A stretch of 64,000 bases of DNA from contig NZ_JH379029.1 in the NCBI RefSeq assembly GCF_000235505.1, forward strand, positions 323,798 through 387,797, written 5' to 3'. Origin of the DNA: Hungatella hathewayi WAL-18680. GTDB taxonomy: Bacteria; Bacillota; Clostridia; Lachnospirales; Lachnospiraceae. Position numbers and translations under genes: made by a program. This document shows positions 24,768 to 33,170 of the stretch, piece after piece; position 1 is the first letter of the stretch; every line of letters begins with the position of its first letter. The notes beneath the pieces are model-generated. The model saw nothing but the letters and a program-made list of their open reading frames with translations, did not search any database and was not told the DNA's origin.

Positions 24768-25577
24768 TTATTGACAATTCCGTCCAAAAATCCTCCACTG
24801 TGTCAATGCAGGAAATGGGGATTCCTCCTCCGAGCGGATTAGATGTGTCAGTTTCACCCAGGTGATGCTTCTGGCCGCAAACGGGATAGACTGCCATTGC
24901 TCCGTCTTTCTAAGCTCCGCCGACAACTCGCTTCCGTCCGAGAATTCCACTACCGCATGCTTCCAGTAATTGTCATGGGGAAAATCTGCACGAATCAGGA
25001 TATCAATCCGGTCGGCCAGAACAGGGCGCCCAAACTCGATACAGATTTCGGCATCGGGGTCCTCATTATCCCCCCAGCTGGTATATGGCCATTCTCCATG
25101 ATAAGTATTCTCATATCTGCCGTCCACCGTATTGCGGGCCGCAAAGACCGATTCCCCTCTTGTCTCAACCGACGCAGTGCAGTGGGGATAATAGGTGGTA
25201 TCCCCTCTTCTGTCCAGCGGATTCTCACTTAAATTGCCATATGTATTCCGCTCCGTTTCAGGAACCGGCTCCACCCGCACCCTTCTCTCTCCCGTAAATG
25301 CCTCCGGCGGATATGCCTGACGCTCTTCCCCGAAGGGAATGGGAAACCGCATGGGGGACTCTGTAATCCACACCCTGGCAGGCGGCAGGGCAGGGTCTGC
25401 CGACACCAGCGCATAACACGGCGCATGACTGCACACAACCTCAATCACATCCCCCGGACAGTAGGGAGATGACGGTCTTAATTCCGCCGTCTCCCCCTGT
25501 CCCGAACATTCCTTCACCGCTCCCCTGCCGTCACACAGGTTTATTTTATATGTTTCCTCATAACCGTTCTGTTCCAT
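24768..25577 (-). CDS. Discoidin-like protein of unknown function
   Basis: A 269-residue protein without signal peptide. The C-terminal half (about 120-269) has the look of an F5/8-type C or galactose-binding beta-sandwich: ARNTVDGRYENTYHGEWPYTSWGDN, then CIEFGRPVLADRIDILIRADFPHDNYWKHAVVEFSDGSE and a closing ITWVKLTHLIRS. The N-terminal half is not recognised. A cytoplasmic carbohydrate-binding-like domain is unusual. It is the last gene of the ADH-to-ThuA operon, 12 bases after ThuA, so it probably belongs to the same sugar pathway. Confidence 0.75.
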   Translation of the reverse strand: MEQNGYEETYKINLCDGRGAVKECSGQGETAELRPSSPYCPGDVIEVVCSHAPCYALVSADPALPPARVWITESPMRFPIPFGEERQAYPPEAFTGERRVRVEPVPETERNTYGNLSENPLDRRGDTTYYPHCTASVETRGESVFAARNTVDGRYENTYHGEWPYTSWGDNEDPDAEICIEFGRPVLADRIDILIRADFPHDNYWKHAVVEFSDGSELSAELRKTEQWQSIPFAARSITWVKLTHLIRSEEESPFPALTQWRIFGRNCQ

Positions 25578-25589
25578 CTCTCTTAATCC

Positions 25590-26255
25590 TTACCTTTCCC
25601 TGTTTTCAGTCAGCCAGTCCACACAGTTTGAAATCCACCTTCGAACCTGCGGATGTCCAAATCCTGCCACCTCGTGACCGCAGCAGCAATATGCCACCCG
25701 GCCCATTCCATAACCGCGGACCCACGCAGCCGGATATCTTCCCCCCTCATATTGGTATTCCATCAAAATTTCCAACTCCACAAAGGAATCAAACTGAAAC
25801 TGATACGCCTCATCCGCCAGTAAAAAACCAGTGATTCCCTTCATCACCGGATGCCCCGCGCCAGCAAGTCCCCCGCCAGACGGAGCAAAGGTCAGCACGG
25901 GCAGCTTCTCATAAGGCGGATGGCTCACAAACACGGCCCCAAGAAGCTGCGCCAGTTCCGGTCTCGTCTGCACAGAGATCCCGTTATGAAGCACCATGAC
26001 CCCGCCACCGCCCGCTGTGTAAGACAAAAGTCCTGCCGTCTCTCGATCCGTCCACGGCCGTTCCTCAAATTCTTCATATAAAATTACCATATCATATTCC
26101 GAGAGCGTCCCGCTCTCAAACACGGAAGTGTCCTCCGTCACCGTAATCTGCCACCTTGGGAGAATTTCCGAGAAAGCCAGGTCCACTCCACGGATAGAAT
26201 GATACCTGGCTTCCCGTTTTCCGTACAGCAGCGCCTTTTTTTCGTTTCTTACCAT
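25590..26255 (-). CDS. ThuA-like protein
   Basis: A 221-residue ThuA-family protein, a class I glutamine-amidotransferase-like fold found in trehalose and other sugar catabolic operons. MVILYEEFE, GGGVMVLHNG, HPVMKGI and a C-terminal GRVAYCCCGHEVAGFGHP segment match the family. Biochemical role poorly known. Its start overlaps the end of the upstream gene by seven bases. Confidence 0.82.
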   Translation of the reverse strand: MVRNEKKALLYGKREARYHSIRGVDLAFSEILPRWQITVTEDTSVFESGTLSEYDMVILYEEFEERPWTDRETAGLLSYTAGGGGVMVLHNGISVQTRPELAQLLGAVFVSHPPYEKLPVLTFAPSGGGLAGAGHPVMKGITGFLLADEAYQFQFDSFVELEILMEYQYEGGRYPAAWVRGYGMGRVAYCCCGHEVAGFGHPQVRRWISNCVDWLTENRER

Positions 26256-26896
26256 GGAATCTCCCTCCCCGCCTCATCACGCATCACAAGACGGTCCTCA
26301 TCAGAATGCAGCAGATTCGATTCATCCCGGCTTCTGTCCTTCAGAAAATAAGCCGCCGCCCGTTTCCCCGATTCCTGCTGCTTCCACGGAGTGCAGCAGC
26401 AAAATACGCGGAAGGTATATCCTTCCGGGCGCAGCCGGTTCATCATAATCCGGGCCTGCATATTCCTGGCCACCCGTATCATATGTTCTCCGTAGGATTC
26501 GTTGTCGTAACACATATTGTTGCTGGATTCCTTCGTCGTCACATAGCAGATACGCTTGAGTTTTCCACGTTCCAGACGCGGAAGCAGGGTGTGAAGGGCA
26601 TAGAGCGCTCCGTTTACATGGAAGTCAAAAGCCCCAAGAACCGCCGCCCGCTCCTGGTTTTCATATATAGTTCCCGTATGGGTAAACAGATCACTGTCAT
26701 CCCCGAAAATCAGAAGGTCCAGGGGACAGTCCGGGCAGTCATACTCTAAGTCCCATACCAGTTCTCCGCCGTCTTCCGCCGAAGCATAAACAGTCCTCCA
26801 TCCGTTACGTTTCAGACATTCTTCGATTCCTGCACAGACCGCCGTCTTTCTCCCCCATATAACCGCGGTCAGATCTTGTTCTGCCTGCATCATCAT
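26249..26896 (-). CDS. Degenerate SDR-like Rossmann protein
   Basis: About 215 residues with the helix-strand layout of an SDR: DLLIFGDD, ALYALHTLLPRLERGKLKRICYVTTKESSNN and a helix with ARNMQARIMMNRLRPEGYTFRVF. The Gly-rich cofactor motif is absent and the catalytic YxxxK is not found (YGEHM in its place). It may be a non-catalytic partner of the SDR encoded just upstream. Three consecutive ATGs near 26890-26896 follow GGAGGGAG; the exact start is uncertain. Confidence 0.65.
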   Translation of the reverse strand: MMMQAEQDLTAVIWGRKTAVCAGIEECLKRNGWRTVYASAEDGGELVWDLEYDCPDCPLDLLIFGDDSDLFTHTGTIYENQERAAVLGAFDFHVNGALYALHTLLPRLERGKLKRICYVTTKESSNNMCYDNESYGEHMIRVARNMQARIMMNRLRPEGYTFRVFCCCTPWKQQESGKRAAAYFLKDRSRDESNLLHSDEDRLVMRDEAGREIPW

Positions 26897-26907
26897 ATCT
26901 CCCTCCA

Positions 26908-27609
26908 CTAAAATGGCCACGCCATTCCGTACACATCCACAAGCTCCAGCGGTTCCACTCCCTGCTTTAAAAAATACCGGACCGCCTCACGGGCTGAAAC
27001 CTCCGGCTCCAATTCGCCATTCATCAGTTCCCCGCCTTCCATATAAGTGCGCATCCAACCCGGATGATAAAGCCGAATCTCATATCCCCGCTTTCCCAAA
27101 TCGTTATTTAAGATTCTCACCGCCATGTTAAGCGCCGCCTTCGACATACAGTATCCCGTCATCCCATCCCGGTGAGCCAGGGAGATACTTCCCGCTTCTG
27201 AGGAAACGAAACAGATTTTTCTGCTTCCCTCCTCCATCATGGGCAGGAAATATCTGGTTACACAGACCGGCCCCATGCTGTTCACATTAAAAACATTCCG
27301 GTTTTCCTCCGCCCGAACCCCGGTGGAGAACCCATCCTCCCCACCGATAATGCCCGCATTGTGAACCAGCACATCCAGAACCGCCGTATGCTCCGCAATC
27401 ACAGCCTGCGCCCTCTCGATGGACAAATCATTCCCAATATCCAATGGGACAATCACCAGACGTCCCTGATGATGACATTCCAGATGTTTTAACTCCGGCC
27501 ATCCGGCCAGAAACTGTCCCGCAAAGACGAGATAATCCCGTCTTAAAAACTCTACACAAAGGCTGAACCCCAGTCCCCGGTCAGCTCCCGTAACCAGCAC
27601 TGTCTTCAT
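26908..27609 (-). CDS. SDR-family oxidoreductase
   Basis: Classical short-chain dehydrogenase of about 233 residues: TGADRGLGFSL cofactor motif at the N terminus, HNAGI, and the catalytic YCMSK with an upstream Ser. Start ATG at 27609 overlaps the GH88/105 stop (ATGA) and has GGAG upstream; the longer reading begins with TTG and is less likely. Probably oxidises or reduces a sugar intermediate of this operon. Confidence 0.9.
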   Translation of the reverse strand: MKTVLVTGADRGLGFSLCVEFLRRDYLVFAGQFLAGWPELKHLECHHQGRLVIVPLDIGNDLSIERAQAVIAEHTAVLDVLVHNAGIIGGEDGFSTGVRAEENRNVFNVNSMGPVCVTRYFLPMMEEGSRKICFVSSEAGSISLAHRDGMTGYCMSKAALNMAVRILNNDLGKRGYEIRLYHPGWMRTYMEGGELMNGELEPEVSAREAVRYFLKQGVEPLELVDVYGMAWPF

Positions 27610-28610
27610 TTTCTCCAATCCTCTCTTGCCTGTTCCATCAGAAGATAAAATGCCTGCCCCTCCGGAGAGAAGCCTGGTTTATCAAATGTTGGCGCTCCGC
27701 ATACTCCGCGGATAAAGCCGAATTCATCCATCCGGCGCTCCGCCGCTGCGCACATGGCATCCCCTTCCGCTTCATACCGGGCGGGATTTAGCCACCCCTC
27801 CCTCATTCCACAGTAAATCGTGTATGCTGCCATCTGCGACAGGTTCGTTTCTACAAAGGAACTCCCGTCATCTACCACATCATGAAAGAGTCCGTCCTTT
27901 CTTCTCCAAGTAAGCACACGCTCCAACAGACGAGTTATTCTCTCACGCAGAATTTGTTTTTCCTCCCTGTATTCCCCGGAGGGCAAAAGCCCTAAAAGCC
28001 GGGTCATTCCCGCCAGCGCCCAGCCGTTTCCGCTTCCCCAGTGAGCCGCCCGGATGAAAACCTGCTCCCCGTCATCCCACATATGGCACATCAACCCCGC
28101 TTCCCGGTCATACAGGGCGTTCCAGTATGCATCCATCTGCTCCCATGCCTCGCGGGGTCTCCCAGCGGCTGCCAGAAACGGCGGAAGCATATACATGGAA
28201 TCCACCCAGAACTGCTTACCTGTGGTCAGATGGTAGAGAATTCCCTCCTCATTTCTGGGCGCCTTTCGAAGGGTCCAGTCCAGAAGGGCTTCCAGTCCGC
28301 TCTCCAGCATGGAATCACCTGTGTGTCGGCAGGCAGCTATCAGCGCTTCCCCCACGGCACAGGGGTCCGTCACCCCATCCGTCACTCCAATTGTAGCGGC
28401 CCTTCCATCTGGCAGGCTCCGGTACACGGCCTCTCTTGCCATCGCACACACGGTCTCCATCTCGCCCATTTCTAAAAATGCCTGCATGGCTGCGCCCTGC
28501 TCCCAGGAATGCCGCTGCATACTAAGCAAAGCAAGCGCCGCCTTTCTTCTTTTGTTTTCTCTCTCTCGTTCTTCCACCGCGCTCCTTCTTCTCCTCTCCT
28601 TTGATATCAT
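27606..28610 (-). CDS. Glycoside hydrolase family 88/105
   Basis: An (alpha/alpha)6-barrel hydrolase of about 334 residues. Members remove unsaturated uronic acids from pectin or glycosaminoglycan oligosaccharides by hydration of the double bond. HSWEQGAAMQAFLEMG, TTGKQFWVDSMYMLPPFLA with the conserved Asp, and HWGSGNGWALAGMTRLL are typical. No signal peptide, so it acts on imported oligomers. The start taken is the ATG at 28610, just after the kinase stop; a longer reading overlaps the kinase gene. It links the operon to pectin-like substrates, though the exact glycan is unknown. Confidence 0.88.
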   Translation of the reverse strand: MISKERRRRSAVEERERENKRRKAALALLSMQRHSWEQGAAMQAFLEMGEMETVCAMAREAVYRSLPDGRAATIGVTDGVTDPCAVGEALIAACRHTGDSMLESGLEALLDWTLRKAPRNEEGILYHLTTGKQFWVDSMYMLPPFLAAAGRPREAWEQMDAYWNALYDREAGLMCHMWDDGEQVFIRAAHWGSGNGWALAGMTRLLGLLPSGEYREEKQILRERITRLLERVLTWRRKDGLFHDVVDDGSSFVETNLSQMAAYTIYCGMREGWLNPARYEAEGDAMCAAAERRMDEFGFIRGVCGAPTFDKPGFSPEGQAFYLLMEQAREDWRK

Positions 28611-28611
28611 C

Positions 28612-30117
28612 TCAAAAGTTCCGCCGGTAATCCCCCAGTTCCCCGTACACACCGGTCAGCGCCTCATAAGTATGGTTGAAAATCCAATATAATTTCTCAT
28701 AGCGTTCTGCAAGATTTTCATCTGGCATAACGGTTCTCTCAATCTGGTTTATCTTCTTTGCCACAGAAAAGTCAGGATAAATACCAACTCCCACGCCAGC
28801 ACAGACCGCCGCTCCCAGACTGGTGGCCTCCTCCAAATAGACAGGAAGTTTCAGCGGCATCTGAAATACATCCGCCAGTATCTGAAGCCAGGCTTCCCCT
28901 TTGGCCCCACCGCCTATCATCATAAGCTCCCTGACAGTTCCCGCTCTTTTAAGGCTCTCCAGAATCACCTTTAAATTATATCCCACACCCTCCAAAACCG
29001 CTCTGGACATATCCTTCTTCGTGGTAGTAATGGAAAGTCCTACAAACGCGCCTCGCGCGTCATGATTCCAACGAGGCGACCGTTCTCCCAGCAGATAAGG
29101 AAGATACAAAAGTCCACCGGCTCCCGGCTCCGCTAAAAGAGCGCCTTCATTGATAGCATCATAGGTTTCCTGACCGCACATGGTATCCTTATACCAGTGA
29201 TAGGAATATCCGGCAGCCTGCATGGTTCCACAGGGTGTATATAAGGACGGGTCCAAATGAACCCAGTTGAATGTCCGCATCTCCGGGTCGAAATAGGGCG
29301 ATTTATCAGCCATTGCTATCCAGGAAGAGGAGCCCAGGACATGATAAGCGCTTCCCTGCTCCACCACACCGGCTCCCACACAGGCACAACTCCCGTCACC
29401 GCCACCGATAATCACAGGTGTCCCCTCCCGCAGCCCAGTTGCCTCCGCCGCCTTTTTAGTCACCGTTCCCGCCAGGTCTGTGGACGGTCTGGGTACCGGC
29501 AGTAAGTTTCTATCAATCTCGAGTGCCTGCAAAATTTCATCCGACCAGCATTTCCTTTCGATATCAAACAGATTGGTGCCGGACGCATCGCTGTAATCCG
29601 TCACAAACTGTCCTGTAAGATGATAGATAATGAAATCTTTGGCGTGAAGCATCCAGCGGCTCCGGCGGTATACCTCCGGCTCATGGTTTCTGACCCACAA
29701 CAGTTTGGCCGCCGAGTAGGAGGCGCTGAGCCTGTGACCTGTAATCCGATATCCACGCTCCATTCCAATCCGCTCAATCATCCAGGCCTCTTCCTTAGAC
29801 GCCCTGGTATCCGCCCAGATAATCATCGGGCGCTGAGGCGCCCCTTCTCCATCGGTTAACAGACATCCCATCATCTGGGCGCTGAAGGACACGGCTGCAA
29901 TCTCCCCGGCATCCACATCCGCCTTGGCCAGCAGTTCTTTTGTAGAGCGACAGACCGCCTCCCACCAGTCCCACGGATTCTGCTCCGCCCATCCCTCACG
30001 GGGGTAGCTGGTTGGATACCCGGCCAGACAGCTAGCCATCAGGCGGCCATCTGTACGGTACAGCGTGGCTTTATTTCCGCTGGTTCCCAAATCATGGGCT
30101 AACATATACGCATTCAT
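28612..30117 (-). CDS. FGGY-family carbohydrate kinase (xylulokinase-like)
   Basis: A 501-residue sugar kinase. DLGTSGNKATLYRTDG is the N-terminal phosphate loop, GGGDGSCACVGAG the central ATP motif and MIGGGAKGEAWLQILADVFQMPL the C-terminal FGGY signature. It is closest in look to xylulokinases and related keto-sugar kinases. It follows the lactonase by 10 bases and precedes the GH88/105 gene. Substrate not readable; a ketose or sugar acid released in this operon is likely. Confidence 0.9.
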   Translation of the reverse strand: MNAYMLAHDLGTSGNKATLYRTDGRLMASCLAGYPTSYPREGWAEQNPWDWWEAVCRSTKELLAKADVDAGEIAAVSFSAQMMGCLLTDGEGAPQRPMIIWADTRASKEEAWMIERIGMERGYRITGHRLSASYSAAKLLWVRNHEPEVYRRSRWMLHAKDFIIYHLTGQFVTDYSDASGTNLFDIERKCWSDEILQALEIDRNLLPVPRPSTDLAGTVTKKAAEATGLREGTPVIIGGGDGSCACVGAGVVEQGSAYHVLGSSSWIAMADKSPYFDPEMRTFNWVHLDPSLYTPCGTMQAAGYSYHWYKDTMCGQETYDAINEGALLAEPGAGGLLYLPYLLGERSPRWNHDARGAFVGLSITTTKKDMSRAVLEGVGYNLKVILESLKRAGTVRELMMIGGGAKGEAWLQILADVFQMPLKLPVYLEEATSLGAAVCAGVGVGIYPDFSVAKKINQIERTVMPDENLAERYEKLYWIFNHTYEALTGVYGELGDYRRNF

Positions 30118-30127
30118 AAGTACCTCC

Positions 30128-31114
30128 TCACAGCGACAGTTCTACCAGGGCCGCCGGCATCTCATGCTTTAAGTTCACTTTATCAGGTCCTGTCACAAGA
30201 TCAAAACAGGAGGCGATGATCTTCCCGTCCCAGACAATGGGTTCTCCCGGCTGGTCCAGCCCTCCATCCGCCCCGCGGCAGTCCGGACTCTGGGCAATCC
30301 GCTCCACCGTCCCATTAGGAGTCACCTTCGCAATTGCGTTGGCGCAAAAATCAGCGATATATAAATTACCGTCCTCATCAAAAATCATGCCATCCGTACT
30401 CTGAAGCTGCTCTGGATTTACCGCGAAAAGCTGATTCTCCTTTAAACTTCCATCCCCGTTAAAGGTGATACGATAGACCGCTCCGTCTCCAAAATTCCCG
30501 ACATAGAGATTCCCCTCCCGGTCAAATACAATGCCATCGGCGCCATACTGGCACTCCGGATTTTCCGTCACAAACGTTGCAAAGATGTGGGAATCCTCCA
30601 GGCTATTGGTTATCTGGATGCCTTCCTCGTCCAGGCCAAACCGGTAAACACAGCTTGCCAGCTTTCCGTCCGGACGTTTCACCGGATGGAGATAACTCTG
30701 CGTCACGTACATATAGCCATCCCGGATACGAATACCGTTAGGATGCTCCATGTGCTCGGCCACCACAGTGGTTTTAAGGATTGTCCCCTCATCGTCCACG
30801 GTGATCTTCAAAATCCGCCCCTTGAACAAGAGTTCTTCCCTCTCACTCCAGCCCTGGTTGTCACAGAGATAAATGTTCCATTCCTCATCAAATGCAATCC
30901 CCATATTTCTCGCCACACCGGTCTCCGGATGCACCGGAACATCAAACCATTTGGTGACATTTCCCTCCCGGTCAATTTTAACCACACAGCCGGATAAGCT
31001 CTCATCCGCATAATTGGGGCATGACAGCACCAGGTTTCCATATTTGTCGACCGCCATTCCGTCCGGTGTACACACATAATCCGGCAATGTGCAGAATAAT
31101 TTACTCTCTCTCAT
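30128..31114 (-). CDS. SMP-30/gluconolactonase-family lactonase
   Basis: Six-bladed beta-propeller of 328 residues with repeated DREGNLYV/DEDGNLYIADF blade motifs and PNGIRIRDGYMYVTQS. Probably a Ca/Zn-dependent sugar lactonase acting after the dehydrogenase encoded just upstream. It differs from the SMP-30 gene at the start of the window, so the two are not recent duplicates. Confidence 0.88.
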   Translation of the reverse strand: MRESKLFCTLPDYVCTPDGMAVDKYGNLVLSCPNYADESLSGCVVKIDREGNVTKWFDVPVHPETGVARNMGIAFDEEWNIYLCDNQGWSEREELLFKGRILKITVDDEGTILKTTVVAEHMEHPNGIRIRDGYMYVTQSYLHPVKRPDGKLASCVYRFGLDEEGIQITNSLEDSHIFATFVTENPECQYGADGIVFDREGNLYVGNFGDGAVYRITFNGDGSLKENQLFAVNPEQLQSTDGMIFDEDGNLYIADFCANAIAKVTPNGTVERIAQSPDCRGADGGLDQPGEPIVWDGKIIASCFDLVTGPDKVNLKHEMPAALVELSL

Positions 31115-31137
31115 CTGTTTTTCCTCCTAAAATTTAA

Positions 31138-32175
31138 TCACAATTTTTTGGTTGTCGGTTTCCGTTCTTCTACCAGTGCAAATGCATCCAGAATCTGCTC
31201 AAAATCAAACACATTCGAGATGAAATCCATCGGGTTCAAAACTCCCTGGTTAATCCACGACATAATCTGCGCATGGGCTTCCCCTTCCTCCGCCTTGCTG
31301 GGCCACTGCACAAACTGAAGAGTCCAGTTATAAGGCGCGCAGTTCCAATCCAGCTCCATTCCCAGCTTCGGAGATATCCCGTAACAGCATATCTTTCCAT
31401 TATACTTGATAAGTCCCATGGCCTGGTTAATCAGTGCGTTGATTCCCACCGCATCCACCACATAGTCGATACCGTCCGGGAACAGGTTTCTCACCTCCGC
31501 CTCAATGTCGCAGACAGAGGTATTGAATGCGTAGTCGGCTCCCATCTCTTTCGCCGCTGCCACTTTATCATCCGAGATATCGGTTGTGATGACTGTCTTA
31601 AGCCCCAACAGCTTTAAAAATTTTGTAAAGCACAGTCCCACGGGACCCGCACCCAAAACCAGAGCATTTTCATTAGGCTGGAAATCGAAACGCCGGATTG
31701 CACTTAGCACCTCCCGGAATGTGATAATCATGGACGCGCCTATGGCATCCGTCTTGTCCTCCGGGAGAATGATACTCTGCGCCAGATAGCTTTCGCTCCA
31801 TTTTTCCGTGCCCGGTCCCATGCCATGACGAATATAGCTCCCTGCATCTCCTACCACCGCGTACTCCGCAAATGCTCCCCAGCCCGGCGTACAACCGTCC
31901 GTCTTCTCCTCGAGAAATGGAAGCAGCACTAAATCTCCCACATGCAGATTTTCCACCTGCGCCCCCGTCTCCACAACACGCCCCACGCCCTCATGACCCA
32001 GGATAGCCGGATAATCATGAAAATTTTTAAATGTCTTGTGAATCAGTTTGGTGTCCGTTCCATTACAGACCCCGCAGCTTTCCAGTTTCACCAGCGCCTG
32101 ACAGGGACCGTATGTTGGCTTTTTAATCTCTTGAATTGATAACTCCCCATTTTCATTTACAATTAATGCTTTCAT
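31138..32175 (-). CDS. Zinc-dependent medium-chain dehydrogenase
   Basis: MDR-family alcohol or polyol dehydrogenase of 345 residues. Catalytic zinc ligands are in ESCGVCNGTD and GHEGVGRVVETG; the nucleotide site is LGAGPVGLCFTKFL with an acidic residue after the second strand (TTDIS), favouring NAD. The four-Cys structural-zinc lobe usual near residues 90-115 is missing. First gene of the operon to 24768; AGGAGG precedes its ATG. Probably oxidises a sugar to a lactone for the SMP-30 protein. Confidence 0.9.
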   Translation of the reverse strand: MKALIVNENGELSIQEIKKPTYGPCQALVKLESCGVCNGTDTKLIHKTFKNFHDYPAILGHEGVGRVVETGAQVENLHVGDLVLLPFLEEKTDGCTPGWGAFAEYAVVGDAGSYIRHGMGPGTEKWSESYLAQSIILPEDKTDAIGASMIITFREVLSAIRRFDFQPNENALVLGAGPVGLCFTKFLKLLGLKTVITTDISDDKVAAAKEMGADYAFNTSVCDIEAEVRNLFPDGIDYVVDAVGINALINQAMGLIKYNGKICCYGISPKLGMELDWNCAPYNWTLQFVQWPSKAEEGEAHAQIMSWINQGVLNPMDFISNVFDFEQILDAFALVEERKPTTKKL

Positions 32176-32299
32176 ATAAACCTCCTGCTTTCTCTGTCTA
32201 TTATTTTACGTTTTCTTCCATTTTTCAGAAACGTTCATTCTTTCTATTTGGTGTCTTATTTTTAGATTTAAGTAAACTATTTTTTAACAATCCGGAAAT

Positions 32300-32310
32300 C
32301 CCCCCCCCCC
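32300..32310. repeat. 11-base C homopolymer
   Basis: Uninterrupted run of 11 C (G on the coding strand of the dehydrogenase operon), about 125 bases upstream of that operon's first start codon. Such a tract can slip in replication and is also a common place for sequencing error. Confidence 0.8.
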
Positions 32311-32338
32311 ACAATCTTTGATGGTCAGAAATAAAGAT

Positions 32339-32381
32339 ACCGGATACAACTCCAGGTAAATCCCCTTCTGTCATATCCGGT
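32339..32381 (-). terminator. Terminator of deoC
   Basis: ACCGGATA (32339-32346) pairs with TATCCGGT (32374-32381); on the minus strand it is followed by ATCTTTATTT. It closes the aldo/keto reductase-deoC transcript. Confidence 0.7.
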
Positions 32382-32407
32382 CTTTTCTCCGTATGTATCA
32401 GCCAGTC

Positions 32408-33091
32408 TTACAGCCTGCTCTTATATTCTTCCAGAATCGTCACACTGGCGGTAGAGCCAATACGGCTAACACCCAGGTCTATCAGTTTCAGAGCGGTATC
32501 CAAATTTCTAACTCCTCCGGCGGCTTTTATCATGATTTTATCGCCTACCATCCGCTTCATCAGGGCGATATCCTCCAGAGTTGCTCCTCCGGTGCCAAAG
32601 CCGGTGGAAGTTTTAATAAAATCCGGTTTTACATTGAGAGCAATTTTGCAAAGTTCTTCCTTCTCTGCTTCCGTAAGATAACAGTTTTCAAATATCACCT
32701 TGGAAATTACATGGTTTTCACGGCAGATGTCCACAATTCCGGCCATCTCTTTCTCAATGTAGTTGTAATTTTTTTCTTTTAATTCCGTGATATTAATCAC
32801 ATAATCGATTTCATCCGAGCCATTCTCAATAGCGGTTTTTGTCTCATTTATCTTATCCACTATGGTCGTCTGGCCCAGCGGGAAGCCAATCGCGGCGCCC
32901 ACATGGACCGGACTGCCTTTTAACAGTTCTTTGCATCGGATGACCTGGGCCGGATTGATGGCAACCATCTTGAAACCGTACTCCATACTCTCTTCACAGA
33001 GTTTTACAAAATCGTCGTGAACTGCGTAGGCCCGAAGCTGGGTATGATCAAAATAGGCCGCCAGCCCGCTGGGGGTTAAATTTGTATTCAT
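32408..33091 (-). CDS. deoC: Deoxyribose-phosphate aldolase
   Basis: Class I aldolase splitting 2-deoxyribose-5-phosphate to acetaldehyde and glyceraldehyde-3-phosphate. The 227 residues carry the Schiff-base Lys in FIKTSTGFGTGGAT and the second Lys in MIKAAGGVRNLDTA, with a C-terminal phosphate-binding region (GVSRIGSTASV). Full length. It follows the aldo/keto reductase by 79 bases. Other deo genes are absent here. Confidence 0.95.
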   Translation of the reverse strand: MNTNLTPSGLAAYFDHTQLRAYAVHDDFVKLCEESMEYGFKMVAINPAQVIRCKELLKGSPVHVGAAIGFPLGQTTIVDKINETKTAIENGSDEIDYVINITELKEKNYNYIEKEMAGIVDICRENHVISKVIFENCYLTEAEKEELCKIALNVKPDFIKTSTGFGTGGATLEDIALMKRMVGDKIMIKAAGGVRNLDTALKLIDLGVSRIGSTASVTILEEYKSRL

Positions 33092-33170
33092 TGATAAATT
33101 CTCCTTCTTCTTTCATATTTGATAATTGATTGAGTGTTGTTTTAATGCACACTGTTTAACTGTATACTGC

